From positions 62,001-126,000 of the forward strand of contig OW568863.1 of the NCBI GenBank assembly GCA_938743325.2: a stretch of 64,000 nucleotides of DNA, read 5' to 3'. Shown here one piece after another: positions 10,201 to 19,696 of the stretch (within the stretch, counting starts at the first letter, position 1; every line of letters begins with the position of its first letter). Made by a program: the position numbers and the translations under genes. Below the pieces are notes generated by a model. That model ran no database searches and had not been told where the DNA came from. It worked only from the letters and a program-made list of their open reading frames with translations. The DNA is from Pycnococcus provasolii (lineage: Eukaryota; Chlorophyta; Pseudoscourfieldiophyceae; Pseudoscourfieldiales; Pycnococcaceae).

Positions 10201-11483
10201 AGCGGCGCCTGCACATGTGCCGCAGCAAACCGACGAACAGGCAAGACGCGCCGAGGCGGCGAAGCAAGCCGAAGAGCGTGCAAAGGCATTCGCGGCGGCG
10301 AAGGCGACTGCCACGCCCGCCAGTGTGCCCGCATCACCGCCGGCGCCCGCTCCTCGCATGCGTTCGCAGCAGGATGGTCAGGCGCGACGCGAGGCGGAGG
10401 CGAAAGCACTTGCGGATGCGAAAGCGCGCGAGCAGCTCGACATGCAGCGTAAGAAGCAGGCGGAGGAGCGTGCGAAGGCGTACGCGCAGGCCAAGCCAAG
10501 TCCGAGGCACCCACGCCTGTCGCTCCGCCTGCACATGTGCCGCAGCAAACCGACGAACAGGCAAGACGCGCCGAGGCGGCGAAGCAAGCCGAAGAGCGTG
10601 CAAAGGCATTCGCGGCGGCGAAGGCGACTGCCACGCCCGCCAGTGTGCCCGCATCACCGCCGGCGCCCGCTCCTCGCATGCGTTCGCAGCAGGATGACCA
10701 GTCGCGACGCGAGGCGGAGGCGAAAGCACTTGCGGATGCGAAAGCGCGCGAGCAGCTCGACATGCAGCGTAAGAAGCAGGCGGAGGAGCGTGCGAAGGCG
10801 TACGCGCAGGCCAAGCCAAGTCCGAGGCACCCACGCCTGTCGCTCCGCCTGCACATGTGCCGCAGCAAACCGACGAACAGGCAAGACGCGCCGAGGCGGC
10901 GAAGCAAGCCGAAGAGCGTGCAAAGGCATTCGCGGCGGCGAAGGCGACTGCCACGCCCGCCAGTGTGCCCGCATCACCGCCGGCGCCCGCTCCTCGCATG
11001 CGTTCGCAGCAGGATGGTCAGGCGCGACGCGAGGCGGAGGCGAAAGCACTTGCGGATGCGAAAGCGCGCGAGCAGCTCGACATGCAGCGTAAGAAGCAGG
11101 CGGAGGAGCGTGCGAAGGCGTACGCGCAGGCCAAGTCCGAGGCACCCACGCCTGTCGCTCCGCCTGCACATGAGCCGCAGCAAACCGACGAACAGGCAAG
11201 ACGCGCCGAGGCGGCGAAGCAAGCCGAAGAGCGTGCAAAGGCATTCGCGGCGGCGAAGGCGACTGCCACGCCCGCCAGTGTGCCCGCATCACCGCCGGCG
11301 CCCGCTCCTCGCATGCGTTCGCAGCAGGATGGTCAGGCGCGACGCGAGGCGGAGGCGAAAGCACTTGCGGATGCGAAAGCGCGCGAGCAGCTCGACATGC
11401 AGCGCAAGAAGCAGGCGGAGGAGCGTGCTCGCTTGTTCGCGGCTGCGAAGGAGTCGTCGCCATCGCGCTATTACAATAAATAA
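7294..11483 (+). CDS. Ala/Glu/Gln/Lys-rich 105-residue tandem-repeat protein (coiled coil alternating with Pro-rich linkers), frame-interrupted
   Basis: A first degenerate unit begins at the ATG at 7294 (MTAKLQQGEAEAMAKSA). About twelve near-identical 315-bp units follow. Each codes for REQLDMQRKKQAEERAKAYA, a linker (SEAPTPVAPPAH), a second helix (EQARRAEAAKQAEERAKAFA) and a Pro-rich spacer (ASVPASPPAPAPRMRSQQD). The ending RLFAAAKESSPSRYYNK differs and closes at 11481-11483. The architecture suggests long charged helices of TolA or myosin-tail style. The frame changes three times. A 2-bp loss near 7572 ends the first frame at a stop (7600-7602). Identical 5-bp CCAAG insertions near 10497 and 10812 shift two successive units. 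No signal peptide or known domain is seen. Function unknown; it may be a repeat gene in decay or a misassembled array. Confidence 0.5.
7578..11430 (+). repeat. tandem array of twelve 315-bp units
   Basis: The landmark GAGCAGCTCGACATGCAGCG recurs every 315 bp from 7574 to 11385. One unit carries an extra 15 bp (near 10197) and two carry an extra 5 bp. Units differ at only a few sites, mainly GGTCAGGCG versus GACCAGTCG and GAGGCACCC versus GAGGAACCC. This points to recent expansion or active gene conversion. Confidence 0.9.
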
Positions 11484-12683
11484 AAAGTAAAAAGTAAAAA
11501 ACCAAAACCAAAAACCAAAAACCAAAACATAAAAAACCACCCCACCACCCCACCCAATAGACACGTACCTGTTGTTGTTGTTGATGATGTTGGTGTGGTG
11601 TGGTTGTGGTGAGTAAGGGAAGGTAGGGTGGTGGTAGGGTACGTGCAGGTAGGGTGAGGTTGTGGTAAGTTGACAGGTAGGGTGGGGTTAGGGTACGGGT
11701 GAGGCAGGCATGTGTAATGACCATTGTGTGTTGTGTTCATGTGTCTACACACACAAACACACAACATATAAAAAAAAAGGCACAGACACAAACACAGACA
11801 CAAAGGCAGGACGTACCTTAAGGCTCACACGTCACAAGCGTGCGTCAGTGATGAGATGGAAGATGTCGTGGACGAGGGAAGGGGGGAAGGGGGGGGGGGG
11901 GGGGAGGTGTTTCGGAACGAGGCGGGGCGTACTTTCGAAACGAGTCAAATATCGTATGCACGACAACTAGAGGATCAATTTTAGAGTTGCAAGGTGCCAG
12001 GCAGGCGCTGAGGGGCGGCGATGAGCGGAAAATTCCCAGTCTCATGAGTCCTCAGACTTCCGGTTAAGATATGGACGTCGTGGATGGTTGCCTTGGGCTG
12101 CCTTTTTGATTTGATCGTGCTCTCTAAGCTAAAAAGTCCACAGCATGTGCCCCTTGGTACCTGTACATTCGACTAACGTTAGAACAAGGTGTTGAGGGTT
12201 GAGGAGTCATACCAAACAAGGCTATCCATAGGTGTGCGATCAGGTGATGTGAAGGCGAACCACCAGGCTCAACGTGTAGTTGCAAGTTGCAGGTTGTGGA
12301 AAGCGATGAATGGGTGTGGCGCGCGTGTACCGACCTTCCAAAACGGCTTCAGAGGGGAACCCACGGCCACGGGTAGGGTAGGAAGGCTACCCACCCCCCC
12401 CTGGGGGGTGAAGTGCCGTGGTGGGCCTTGAACAGCATCGGGTAGTACATACTATTGTAGACGCTGGGCGCGTGCCTCTTTGACTTGTTTTGCGGAATTG
12501 CACTTTTTACTGTGCTCTCTCTGTGCGTGCCTTGCCCTGAGCATGCAAAGCAGGCCACGGGTGGGGAGTTTGTCCAAGACTTCCCTATCGTAGCGACTTC
12601 ATTGACTTGACTAGTATTGAACGCTGTATTGAAAGCTTTTAGGCATACGCGCCGTGCGTGTTTCACACTTGTACTGTAAGAAC
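11484..12683. other. gene-poor stretch: AAAACC, GGTAGGG and poly-G low-complexity DNA
   Basis: I see no convincing gene here. Bases 11485-11545 are A-rich AAAAACC iterations. Bases 11570-11700 are GT-rich with a recurring GGTAGGGTG motif that drifts toward the telomere-like repeat, and 11881-11905 is a G run. Bases 12360-12420 hold C and G clusters (ACCCCCCCCTGGGGGG). Short open frames on both strands show no domain or codon pattern of interest. Confidence 0.6.
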
Positions 12684-12960
12684 ATGTTGCCGAGCGAAGT
12701 TCATGTTGCGGCCGCCGCGAAAACCGCAGCCGCAACCACGCAAGGTGTCGCCATGAGAGACGCCTCCTGGCTCCACAGCCTCACGCAGCTGCACGAACTC
12801 AAAAAGGCGGCGCTCATCGCCAACGTCGACTACGAAGCGCAAAAACACGCGCTGCTGCACGCGCTCGAGGCGGTGCCTGGGGGGGCGCTCGTGCAGCTCT
12901 CGCACGCAAAACACGCGCGGGACGCGCAACTCATCGCGCACGAAGACTTTGTGGTGTTGG
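12684..12960 (+). CDS. putative first exon of a small protein with two SHOCT-like motifs
   Basis: Starting at the ATG at 12684 (or 12753), the frame codes for LTQLHELKKAALIANVDYEA and, after a short linker, LSHAKHARDAQLIAHEDF. Both resemble the SHOCT helix-turn-helix pattern (leader hydrophobics, 'L-x-x-G/A-LI-x-x-x-D/E-F/Y'), usually found as short C-terminal oligomerisation modules. After EDF the frame becomes Gly-rich and loses coding character next to GTG dinucleotides, so a splice donor near 12950 is likely. I did not find the partner exon; the downstream prolyl hydroxylase is one possibility. Confidence 0.35.
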
Positions 12961-13267
12961 GGGGGGGACTTATTTCGGTGTGTGTTGGGGGGATCGACGG
13001 AGTCAAGCGAGGTCAAGTCACCTTGGCCTTATGTATGCGACTGTGCAGGGCGGGGCGAGAACACCCGGGTCCGGGGAGCCCATTCCTTCCTTCCTCAGAG
13101 GGAACTTTTGTCTGCACTCCGCAACCAACCAACCAACCAGGTCAAAGAACCCAACCACCAAGAGCACGACCGCACGAGCAATAATCGCCTTCAACGAGAG
13201 TCCTTCAACGACTACATTTATGTAGTCATTATTTCCCCTTTTAAGGTTACGGCGGTGGCTCCGGAGG

Positions 13268-13315
13268 CCTTTAGGGTTAGGGTTAGGGTTAGGGGTTAGG
13301 GTTAGGGTTAGGGTT
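13268..13315 (+). repeat. interstitial telomere-like tract (TTAGGG)n
   Basis: About seven consecutive TTAGGG units, one with an extra G, lie about 60 bp upstream of the prolyl-hydroxylase start. They are on the transcript strand, in DNA that could be a 5'UTR intron. Confidence 0.9.
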
Positions 13316-13374
13316 CCTCGTGCCGATCACATCCACCAATTTCAATTGATTGCACACCCTTTTCGTCCTTTCCG

Positions 13375-14052
13375 ATGCCGAAAAGCTGGAAGACGACGGC
13401 GGCGACGACGACGCACAAGCTCGCGCTCAAGCTTAGGCGGAAACCGAACCTCAAGCCGCAACCACAAACGGGTGTGCAAGGGATCACGGTTATCGACGAC
13501 GTGCTCAGCCGGGACGAAATGTCGTCCGTGCTCACGTACCTAGAATCGAAGGGAACGACGTGGTCACAAGCAACAAGCCGTGGACCGAGGTTTGGCGAGG
13601 CGCCAAGGCAGCACTGGAGAATGTCAACAGACGACGCGGCGATCGCCGACGCACTGTGGTTGGAGACGGGGCTGCAGGACGCGATGCGAAGTGTTTTGCC
13701 ACCAGTCGGCAGCACGAAGCCAAGCAGTCTGAATACCAACATCAGAGTATACAAATACAATGCGAAGGACCTCGACCACTTTGGAGCACACATCGACGAC
13801 CACGACGACACCGCCAGAGGAAGAACTGAATACACCTTCTTGTTGTACATGAGCGACGGCGACTTGTGTGGAGGAGAGACAGTCTTCTATAGCGGAAGCG
13901 GGCGACGTACGAGAGAAGTGTTTCGATGTGTTCCACAAGCTGGTCGTGTGCTCATATTTCGCCACGGCGCACACGAATGCCTCGAACACGAAAGTGCGAT
14001 GGTGACGCGTGGAACGAAGATTGTTCTACGGAGCGACGTTTGCTACATGTAG
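13375..14052 (+). CDS. prolyl-4-hydroxylase-like 2OG-Fe(II) oxygenase
   Basis: This 225-residue protein has a basic N-terminus (MPKSWKTTAATTT) followed by a complete P4Hc-type jelly roll. It shows LNTNIRVYKYNAKD, the iron motif HIDDH (H-x-D), FLLYMSDGDLCGGETVFY typical of the P4H core strand, the distal His in FRHGAHECLEHES, and the 2OG-binding basic residue in RGTKIVLRSDV. All ligands are present, so the enzyme should be active. It would hydroxylate a protein or small molecule with O2 and 2-oxoglutarate. There is no signal peptide, so it is probably cytosolic or nuclear, like the PHD/OGFOD side of the family rather than ER collagen-type enzymes. It is a single exon. It is one of three 2OG-oxygenase loci in the first 14 kb. 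Confidence 0.8.
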   Translation: MPKSWKTTAATTTHKLALKLRRKPNLKPQPQTGVQGITVIDDVLSRDEMSSVLTYLESKGTTWSQATSRGPRFGEAPRQHWRMSTDDAAIADALWLETGLQDAMRSVLPPVGSTKPSSLNTNIRVYKYNAKDLDHFGAHIDDHDDTARGRTEYTFLLYMSDGDLCGGETVFYSGSGRRTREVFRCVPQAGRVLIFRHGAHECLEHESAMVTRGTKIVLRSDVCYM

Positions 14053-14202
14053 GACTAACACATTCCCTCCTCCATTTTATTTTAGTGTAAGTTGTATGCC
14101 TGTAAAATGAAAATGAAAATCAAAAATTGCAGAAACAAGAAAACCCTCAAAAACTGTCGTATTTACTCTAATGAATTACTCTCATTCTCTCGTGAATTCT
14201 CT

Positions 14203-15566
14203 TCAGAGTCCAAACAGCCCGCTCCGTGCCTTTGTATCCGCACCCTCGTTCAGCTCCTTCAGCTTCTCAACGAGCTCGCGCTGCTCCTTGCTCAGCTTGG
14301 ATGGGATTCCCACCTTTACTGTGACAACGTGGTCACCGCGCTGCGTATTCGCCTGGCCGAGCCGAGGTACGCCACGCTTGGACATGGAAAGTCGTGTGTT
14401 TGGCTGCGTGCCGTTAGGAACCTTCAGGTCCACGAGGCCGTCGACCGTTCGCACCTTCACGGTCGTTCCGAGAATGGCATCTGTGTACGGAAGTTCCACC
14501 GTGCTGTTGATGTCTACGCCGTCACGAGACAGCTCCGGATCGGGTCGGACGTCCACGAACACGTACAAGTCACCGTTCGGTCCTCCTCGGCGCCCGGCTG
14601 ACCCTTCACCACGCACGCGCAATCTGCTTCCATTGTCGACGCCAGCCGGAACGCGCAGCGAGATGCGTTTCGGCTTGCGAATGCGCCCGTCGCCCCCGCA
14701 CTTGTCGCACGGCGTGCTCATCTGCCCAGTGCCGCCGCACGTCTGGCACGCGGCGATTTGCTGGAACTGTCCTAGAGGCGTGCGCACAGACGCAACCACC
14801 TGTCCACTTCCTCCGCACGTGGAGCACGTCGTCGGTGTCGTGCCAGCCTTCACGCCCGATGCGTCACACGCCTCGCAGCCTTCGAGCCGCGCAATCTCCA
14901 CCTCGCGCTCGCAGCCGAAGACGGCGTCGAGGAAATCCAGGCTGAGATCGTAGCGCTCGTCGTCGCCCTGCGTTGGCCTGTTCGATCGTGCGGCACGTCC
15001 ACCCATGCCAGGCCCACCCATGCCGCCCGCGCCGCCGAAGAAGCTCTCGAAGAGGTCGAACGGGTTGGTGAAGTCCATGCCTGGACCTCCGGGACCGCCA
15101 CCGCCCATGCCGCCGAAGTTCCGTAGGCCATCCTCGCCGAACTGCCGTGGCGAAGTATTGAAAGAAGAAGAAAAAATGCGTTGGTTAATAGGTGTGTGGG
15201 AAGATGTGAGTGAGTGTTGTGTGTTCATTCATTGCTTGCACCAAGAAAAGAAAGATGTGAAGTGCCCATTCGTACCTGGTCGTATATGTTTCTCTTCTGC
15301 GGGTCGCTGAGCACCTCGTAGGCGTTGCTGATTTCCTTAAACTTCTCCTCCGCCCCCGGTTCCTTGTTGACATCGGGGTGAAACTTGCGCGCCTTCTGCC
15401 TGTACGCCTTCTTCATCTCCTTCTCGTCGACGCCACGCGCCACGCCGAGCACGGTGTAGTAGTCCTGTCCCATCGCGCGTGTTCTGACACATCGCCGTGA
15501 TGAGCAACGCCTGGCTGCGGGCGGGACGCGCACGTGTGAGGCTATCCTAGCGTGCGCGGCGTTCAT
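14203..15566 (-). CDS. type I (DnaJ/DJA) Hsp40 co-chaperone with an organelle leader; two exons
   Basis: Exon 1 is 15566-15276 and exon 2 is 15141-14203. The 134-bp intron has a GTACGA donor and CAG acceptor, and joins YDQ to FGEDGL. The protein (about 409 residues) starts with an Arg/Ala-rich leader before [11 protein letters not shown], typical of plastid or mitochondrial import. The J domain carries FHPDVNK (HPD). A Gly/Phe/Met-rich linker follows, then four zinc-binding CxxCxxxG motifs ([32 protein letters not shown]) and the substrate-binding C-terminal domains ending in AKDx-like GLFGL. It delivers unfolded proteins to Hsp70 and stimulates its ATPase. The leader and sequence suit the plastid DJA class. 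The start at 15566 is the first Met that includes the leader. Confidence 0.88.
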
Positions 15567-15921
15567 CGTGCGTGCGTTGCGTATCGTATCGTTGGATGCA
15601 GATGGCGAATACGATGAAGATGTGGTGTAAGAGGCTGGTTCCGTGCTTCTTATCTTGACGGCGCCTTCTCGAGTATTGCCTCGGAGAAGAGAAGGAGAAG
15701 GGGGAGGGGAAGCACCAGAGGGGAGGGAAGGGGAGGGAAGAGGGAGAGTGATTGGTGGGACGCATTGCACTGGAGAGTCGGGAAGCCTCCCGAGTCCCGA
15801 CTCTCGGACTCTCTCTCGGGGATACCCCTTCCTCACCCCTTCCTTGGTTCCAAGAACTAAAAGTAGGGGGTTCGTCTAGGAAATTCATCCTTCTGTGACT
15901 CGCCTGAAGGAAAACGGTGGT
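15567..15921. promoter_or_regulatory. gap holding the DnaJ promoter
   Basis: This 355-bp purine/pyrimidine-rich gap separates the DnaJ start from the stop of the next minus-strand gene. It contains GGGAGGGGAAG iterations and an inverted CCAAT box (GATTGGTGGGA at about 15749). The same GATTGGTGGGA-like word occurs upstream of the coiled-coil gene at about 17231. No TATA box is evident. Confidence 0.3.
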
Positions 15922-17109
15922 TCATATCGTCTGCGCGCCGTCGAAGTACTGGTTCACCAGCGCGTCCGACGCCTGCAGCTTCTTGCGGAACGTCACGCTG
16001 TCCTCGAGCTCCGTCGCGTAGTACCGCTCGCGAATCTGCATGCGCTGCAACACCTGCATGCGCGCGCGCTGCGTCTGCGCACCCTGCTTCATTCTCTCAA
16101 GCTGCTTCGTGCGCCTGTCTTGGGCATCCGCAAACTTCTTCATGCCGTCATCGCGCGCGTTGCGCGCAGCAAGCATGCGGCTCGTCGCAGAGGACTCCGT
16201 CTGCTTGTTCGTCGTGCGGAGCTTGCGCGCCTCCTCCTCCACCATCTTCGCGGCGGTCGCCGCGCGATCGTTCACGCGGGTGATGTACTCCTGGCGGAGC
16301 TTCTTTCGCAGGCTCTCATTCTCCAAGTTGAGCGCCTCGATGTGCTGCGCGCGCGACGAACGCGCCTCCTCTCGAGTCTGCTTCCACTTTTGCAGCTCCT
16401 TCGCACTCTTCTCCTTAAAATCCTTCAGCTCCCTCCTCTCCTGACACTTCGCGTGCAGCTCGAGCTTCGCCTTCGCCTTCGCTTCGTCGATTGCAGTCTT
16501 CGACTGTGATGCACGCTTGAGTTCAGCCTCTCGCTTCTGTGCCATTTGCTTCAACTGCTTGCTGCGCTGCTCCGACACCGTATCGAGCACCTTGCGGCTG
16601 CGCTGCATGGCGTCTTCGTTCTTCTTGTCAAACTCCTGGACGCGCTTCAGCAAGGATTTGTCCGCAGCTTCCTGCTTTTTCACGATAGCCGAGTCGTGTG
16701 CGGCCCGCGCGCGAGAAAGCTCCTTCTCCTGCCTGTGCCTCCTCTCCTCCCGAGCTGCATTCTCAGCCTCTGTCTTGGTGAGGTGCTCTTGGAAATGCTT
16801 CGTCTTCTGTAAGTTCTGCTCCATACGCGACCTTGTCACGCTCAGCGACTCGTTCAGCAGTTCTACGGGGTTGCGCCCACCATACGGCGCCGTCCTGATA
16901 CCCTTCGCGGCGCGCAGTGCCTCTCTCCTCTCTGCCGCCTCGCGCTGCTTCTTTTCGACGAGCGCACGTCCGTCTCGCTCCTTTGAGATGGTGTCGAGTA
17001 TGTTCTTGGCCCGAATCTGCACGTCTCTCTCTTTGGCCTCACCGACCGTCGCCCACGGCCACGAGAGGTGCGGCGCCATGCCGTGCGGCCTGTCCATCAC
17101 TTCAGCCAT
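15922..17109 (-). CDS. coiled-coil protein of unknown function
   Basis: From the Met at 17109 (MAEVMDRPHGMAPHLSWPW) the protein is about 395 residues. It is almost entirely charged alpha-helix rich in Glu, Arg, Lys, Gln and Ala from about residue 30 on (for example EKKQREAAERREALRAA). The final segment is less charged (SDALVNQYFDGAQTI). The frame is open upstream of this Met, but that part is Thr/His-rich and unlikely to be translated. No enzyme domain, signal peptide or membrane segment is present. Such proteins in flagellate algae are often ciliary or basal-body components, which would fit other genes here, but I cannot name a family. Confidence 0.7.
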   Translation of the reverse strand: MAEVMDRPHGMAPHLSWPWATVGEAKERDVQIRAKNILDTISKERDGRALVEKKQREAAERREALRAAKGIRTAPYGGRNPVELLNESLSVTRSRMEQNLQKTKHFQEHLTKTEAENAAREERRHRQEKELSRARAAHDSAIVKKQEAADKSLLKRVQEFDKKNEDAMQRSRKVLDTVSEQRSKQLKQMAQKREAELKRASQSKTAIDEAKAKAKLELHAKCQERRELKDFKEKSAKELQKWKQTREEARSSRAQHIEALNLENESLRKKLRQEYITRVNDRAATAAKMVEEEARKLRTTNKQTESSATSRMLAARNARDDGMKKFADAQDRRTKQLERMKQGAQTQRARMQVLQRMQIRERYYATELEDSVTFRKKLQASDALVNQYFDGAQTI

Positions 17110-17677
17110 CTCCGCGCAGAGCCGGAGAGTCAGTACTGTATGCAAGGGTTGCGAGGGGGAGGCGAGGCGTAAACTGTGCACTGGAGTCTGTCTGGGAAGA
17201 ACTACTAAGGTAGCACTATGTATGTGTGTATTGGTGGGACTGATGTGCGCGTGTGTGTGCCCTTTGGGAAAGGCGGAAAGGCGTGCGGGCAGCACGGCAA
17301 ACACGTTTCCCTCTCGCCTCTGCCTCTCACTCTCCCTCCCCCTTGGAGGAAAGGTGAGGAGGGTAGGTTGAGTCGGCTATTTCAGTCGTCCGTACCCGAT
17401 GACCGGCCTGTTCCAACCCCTTGCAAGTGGCAAGAAGGCAAGGTGCAGCCAGGCCGAACAGCCGCAGGTCAGGCTCGGCAGGTCGTCCTTGCGGCGCCAC
17501 CTTTGCTCCGGCTTGCCAGGGAGGAGGGCTCTTGGCAGCTTGGCTCTCCACCGATGTTGCATCCCAGAAGAGGTGGTCAAAACTCAAGTGGAGTCCATTT
17601 TGTTTGGCATTCCCAATCCCCGAAATCGCCAATCGCCGAGGTGAATCTTCCCCCTGGGCCCTGCGATCCCCCCCTCT

Positions 17678-17685
17678 TGACGTCA
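17678..17685. promoter_or_regulatory. TGACGTCA palindrome (bZIP/CRE-type site) 5' of MsrA
   Basis: A perfect TGACGTCA lies 47 bp before the MsrA start codon, in the 620-bp intergenic region shared with the divergent coiled-coil gene (17110-17732). This is the classical CREB/TGA-type bZIP half-site dimer. A role in stress-responsive MsrA transcription is only an inference. Confidence 0.35.
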
Positions 17686-17732
17686 CCACCACACGCTCCT
17701 CCATCAACCGCAGCGCGCTCGGACGCCCAACC

Positions 17733-18332
17733 ATGGCGAGCCTGTCGAGCGTTCCAGTTCAACGAACCGGAGGAGTGCGACGCATGGCTGCGTGCGCGTG
17801 CATGCCCGCTGCAGCCGTAAACGCCGCGAGCGCGACGCCGGAGGCTGCGAAGAGCGCCAACTTCAACTACAAGCACGCCGTCGCGCCGCAAATGGGCGGA
17901 GAGGTAGCCGTGCTCGCGCTGGGCTGATTCTGGCACCCCCAGGCTGCTTACGATAAGATGCCTGGGGTGCTGAGAAGCCTCGTGGGATACTGTGGAGGAG
18001 AGAAGCAAGACCCGACGTACCGCTCCGTTTGTGGTGGTGACGGCCACACCGAGGCTATGCTCCTCGAGTACGATCCGTCACAAATCACGTTCGAGCAGAT
18101 TCTGAACGAGTTTTACGATCAGCACGTGCCTTTCCGCCCAACAAAGAAACAGTACCGGAGCGCGGTATGGCCGCAAAATGATGAGCAGCTTCGCATTGCG
18201 GAACGCGTGAAAGCGGAGCGCGAGCAGGCGGGCGGGAGAACTCTCTTCACCGACATAGAGGAACCAACGAAGTGGTACGACGCAGAGGAGTATCACCAGA
18301 AGTACGTGGAGAAGTCGCGAAACCGGTGGTAA
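17733..18332 (+). CDS. MSRA: peptide methionine sulfoxide reductase A, selenoprotein form (TGA = Sec)
   Basis: MsrA reduces methionine-S-sulfoxide in proteins. The sequence reads VAVLALG, TGA, FWHPQAAYDKMPGV and then YCGGEKQDPTYRSVCGGDGHTEAM, a full MsrA domain. The family active site is GCFW, and here the catalytic Cys codon is TGA (17925-17927, residue 65). The frame is the same on both sides and homology is continuous, so this is the GUFW selenocysteine form known for MsrA of Chlamydomonas and some other organisms. A SECIS-like hairpin follows the stop codon. The first 45 residues are Ala/Arg/Ser-rich, suggesting plastid or mitochondrial import. The downstream EEYHQKYVEKSRNRW tail is typical. 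Length is 199 residues. The alternative, a nonsense mutation exactly at the catalytic Cys, is less likely. Confidence 0.88.
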
Positions 18333-18376
18333 GTGAAGTGTGCAAGCAAGAAGTTTTCTATCGACGACGAAATTTG

Positions 18377-18440
18377 TGACGTGCGAATGCCAGCAAAACT
18401 TTTTCTGTTTCTTTTTGGGACAGGGTGGCATCGCGCTGAT
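18377..18440 (+). promoter_or_regulatory. candidate SECIS element in the MsrA 3'UTR
   Basis: The non-Watson-Crick quartet is formed by TGAC (18377-18380) and TGAT (18437-18440). The next stem pairs GTGCGAATGCC (18381-18391) with GGCATCGCGC (18427-18436), about ten pairs with one bulged A. The apical loop has the conserved unpaired A run (18395-18398) 14 nt after the quartet. The stem below the quartet is weak. It starts 45 bp after the stop codon, a suitable distance for eukaryotic Sec insertion. Confidence 0.7.
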
Positions 18441-18565
18441 TTTTGTGTTTTTCTTCAGAGAGATGGAAGCAAACCTTGCGTTCTTATTACCTTTTGTTGT
18501 TTGATTTTTATGTTTTTTTGTAACGCGTCACGGCAACACTATAACATTCCCATAATCCTCATCAT

Positions 18566-19438
18566 TCATTCCCACCCATCGCCGCCCCAGCTATCGTAGC
18601 CGCCATACAGGTCGTCCTCGTCACCGAAGAAGAATCCGGCGTTGCTGTCGGCGTCCGCACCTTCGCCGCTGCCAACCGCACTGCAAGGTCCGCTGAGGTC
18701 GTTTCCCTCGAGTTCAAGACTTTGGATCGTGGGACTGAGCTCCGGGATGCAGCCCGTCAGCCGGTTGCCATCAAACTCTAGCTCTTCCAAGTATTGCAGC
18801 TGAGAGAAGCTTTTTGGAATGGTGCCCGTCAGCTGCAGTCCCTCGAAATCAAACTCCTTCACACGTGTCATGCCGCCATACTCCTCAGGAATTGTTCCCG
18901 TGATTTTGCTGTACTCGATGTCAAACTCTTCCAAGTATTCGAGACGACCCAGCTCTGGCGGGAGTGTTCCGTTCAAATTGTTATCTGAAAGGTGAAACTT
19001 TTTCACGAACGTGAGGTTGCCAAGCTCCGGAACGAGCCATCCAGACACGTCGCTTCGAATGCACCCCCTGCCCGACGTCTCCTGCATAGCCTCGGGCAGG
19101 AACATGTTCTGTGGGCAGTACATGCCACCCATCTCGATCTCGACGACGCGCTGGCACGGGAACGGATTTCCTGGCACCTCGTACGTTCGCCTCGTGCACG
19201 CGATACCACGCCAGCGGCAGCCATCCTCGCCTTCGAGATCCGCATCCGTGGCAGAGATGTTCGACAATGGTCGCCAATCTCGCGTGCGTCGACGTGGGTC
19301 TTCCCAAATGGTATCCTTGAACGCCGCGAGCGCGTGCGTGTCCTGCAGGCACGCCCGCGCGGATACGAGCTGAGCGTGGTGGGTGAGTGTGGCGGCAAGT
19401 GAGATTGACGCGAGCAGGAGTGTCGCCATCATCGTCAT
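18566..19438 (-). CDS. secreted leucine-rich-repeat protein (plant type)
   Basis: The protein has about 290 residues from the Met at 19438. A signal peptide (MTMMATLLLASISLAATL) is followed by an LRRNT-like cap with DxxALxxFKxxI and CRWRGIAC. About five plant-specific LRRs (LxxLxxLxLxxNxLxGxIP) follow, for example LTGTIPKSFSQLQYLEELEF. The C-terminus is acidic and Gly-rich (FFFGDEDDLYGGYDSW), with no membrane helix or kinase. It is probably an extracellular or wall recognition protein. Cys pairs flank the LRRs. The ligand is unknown. Confidence 0.8.
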   Translation of the reverse strand: MTMMATLLLASISLAATLTHHAQLVSARACLQDTHALAAFKDTIWEDPRRRTRDWRPLSNISATDADLEGEDGCRWRGIACTRRTYEVPGNPFPCQRVVEIEMGGMYCPQNMFLPEAMQETSGRGCIRSDVSGWLVPELGNLTFVKKFHLSDNNLNGTLPPELGRLEYLEEFDIEYSKITGTIPEEYGGMTRVKEFDFEGLQLTGTIPKSFSQLQYLEELEFDGNRLTGCIPELSPTIQSLELEGNDLSGPCSAVGSGEGADADSNAGFFFGDEDDLYGGYDSWGGDGWE

Positions 19439-19696
19439 GGTGAGTACTTCTTCCTTTCCTTTTATGCGCCCAGGAAGTGTGTGCGAATGATGCGAAGTGT
19501 CACGCCCAACCACGTCACGTCACGCGATGTGATTGGGCCCCGCTGCTTCCACCTGTCTTTTCCGGGGGAAGGAACCTGGGAAGCCTCTGTCTGGGACGCC
19601 CCGACCCTGGGTGAGTGGGTGGGAGTCCCCGAAACAGATCCCCGAAACCAAACTTGCCCAAAACAATTCGGGGTTACAGCTGTTAGACTTTCGGCG

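Noticed and set aside
7506-10907. 1,133-codon minus-strand open frame across the 315-bp array
   Set aside because: It is the antisense of a repetitive, stop-poor GC-rich unit. Every unit repeats the same shadow, and the plus strand has coherent coiled-coil and Pro-linker composition.
7578-11430. CRISPR array
   Set aside because: The periodic units are 315-bp coding repeats without unique spacers, in a eukaryotic genome.
12349-12735. 128-codon minus-strand frame
   Set aside because: It spans C/G homopolymers and overlaps the SHOCT-like exon antisense; no homology.
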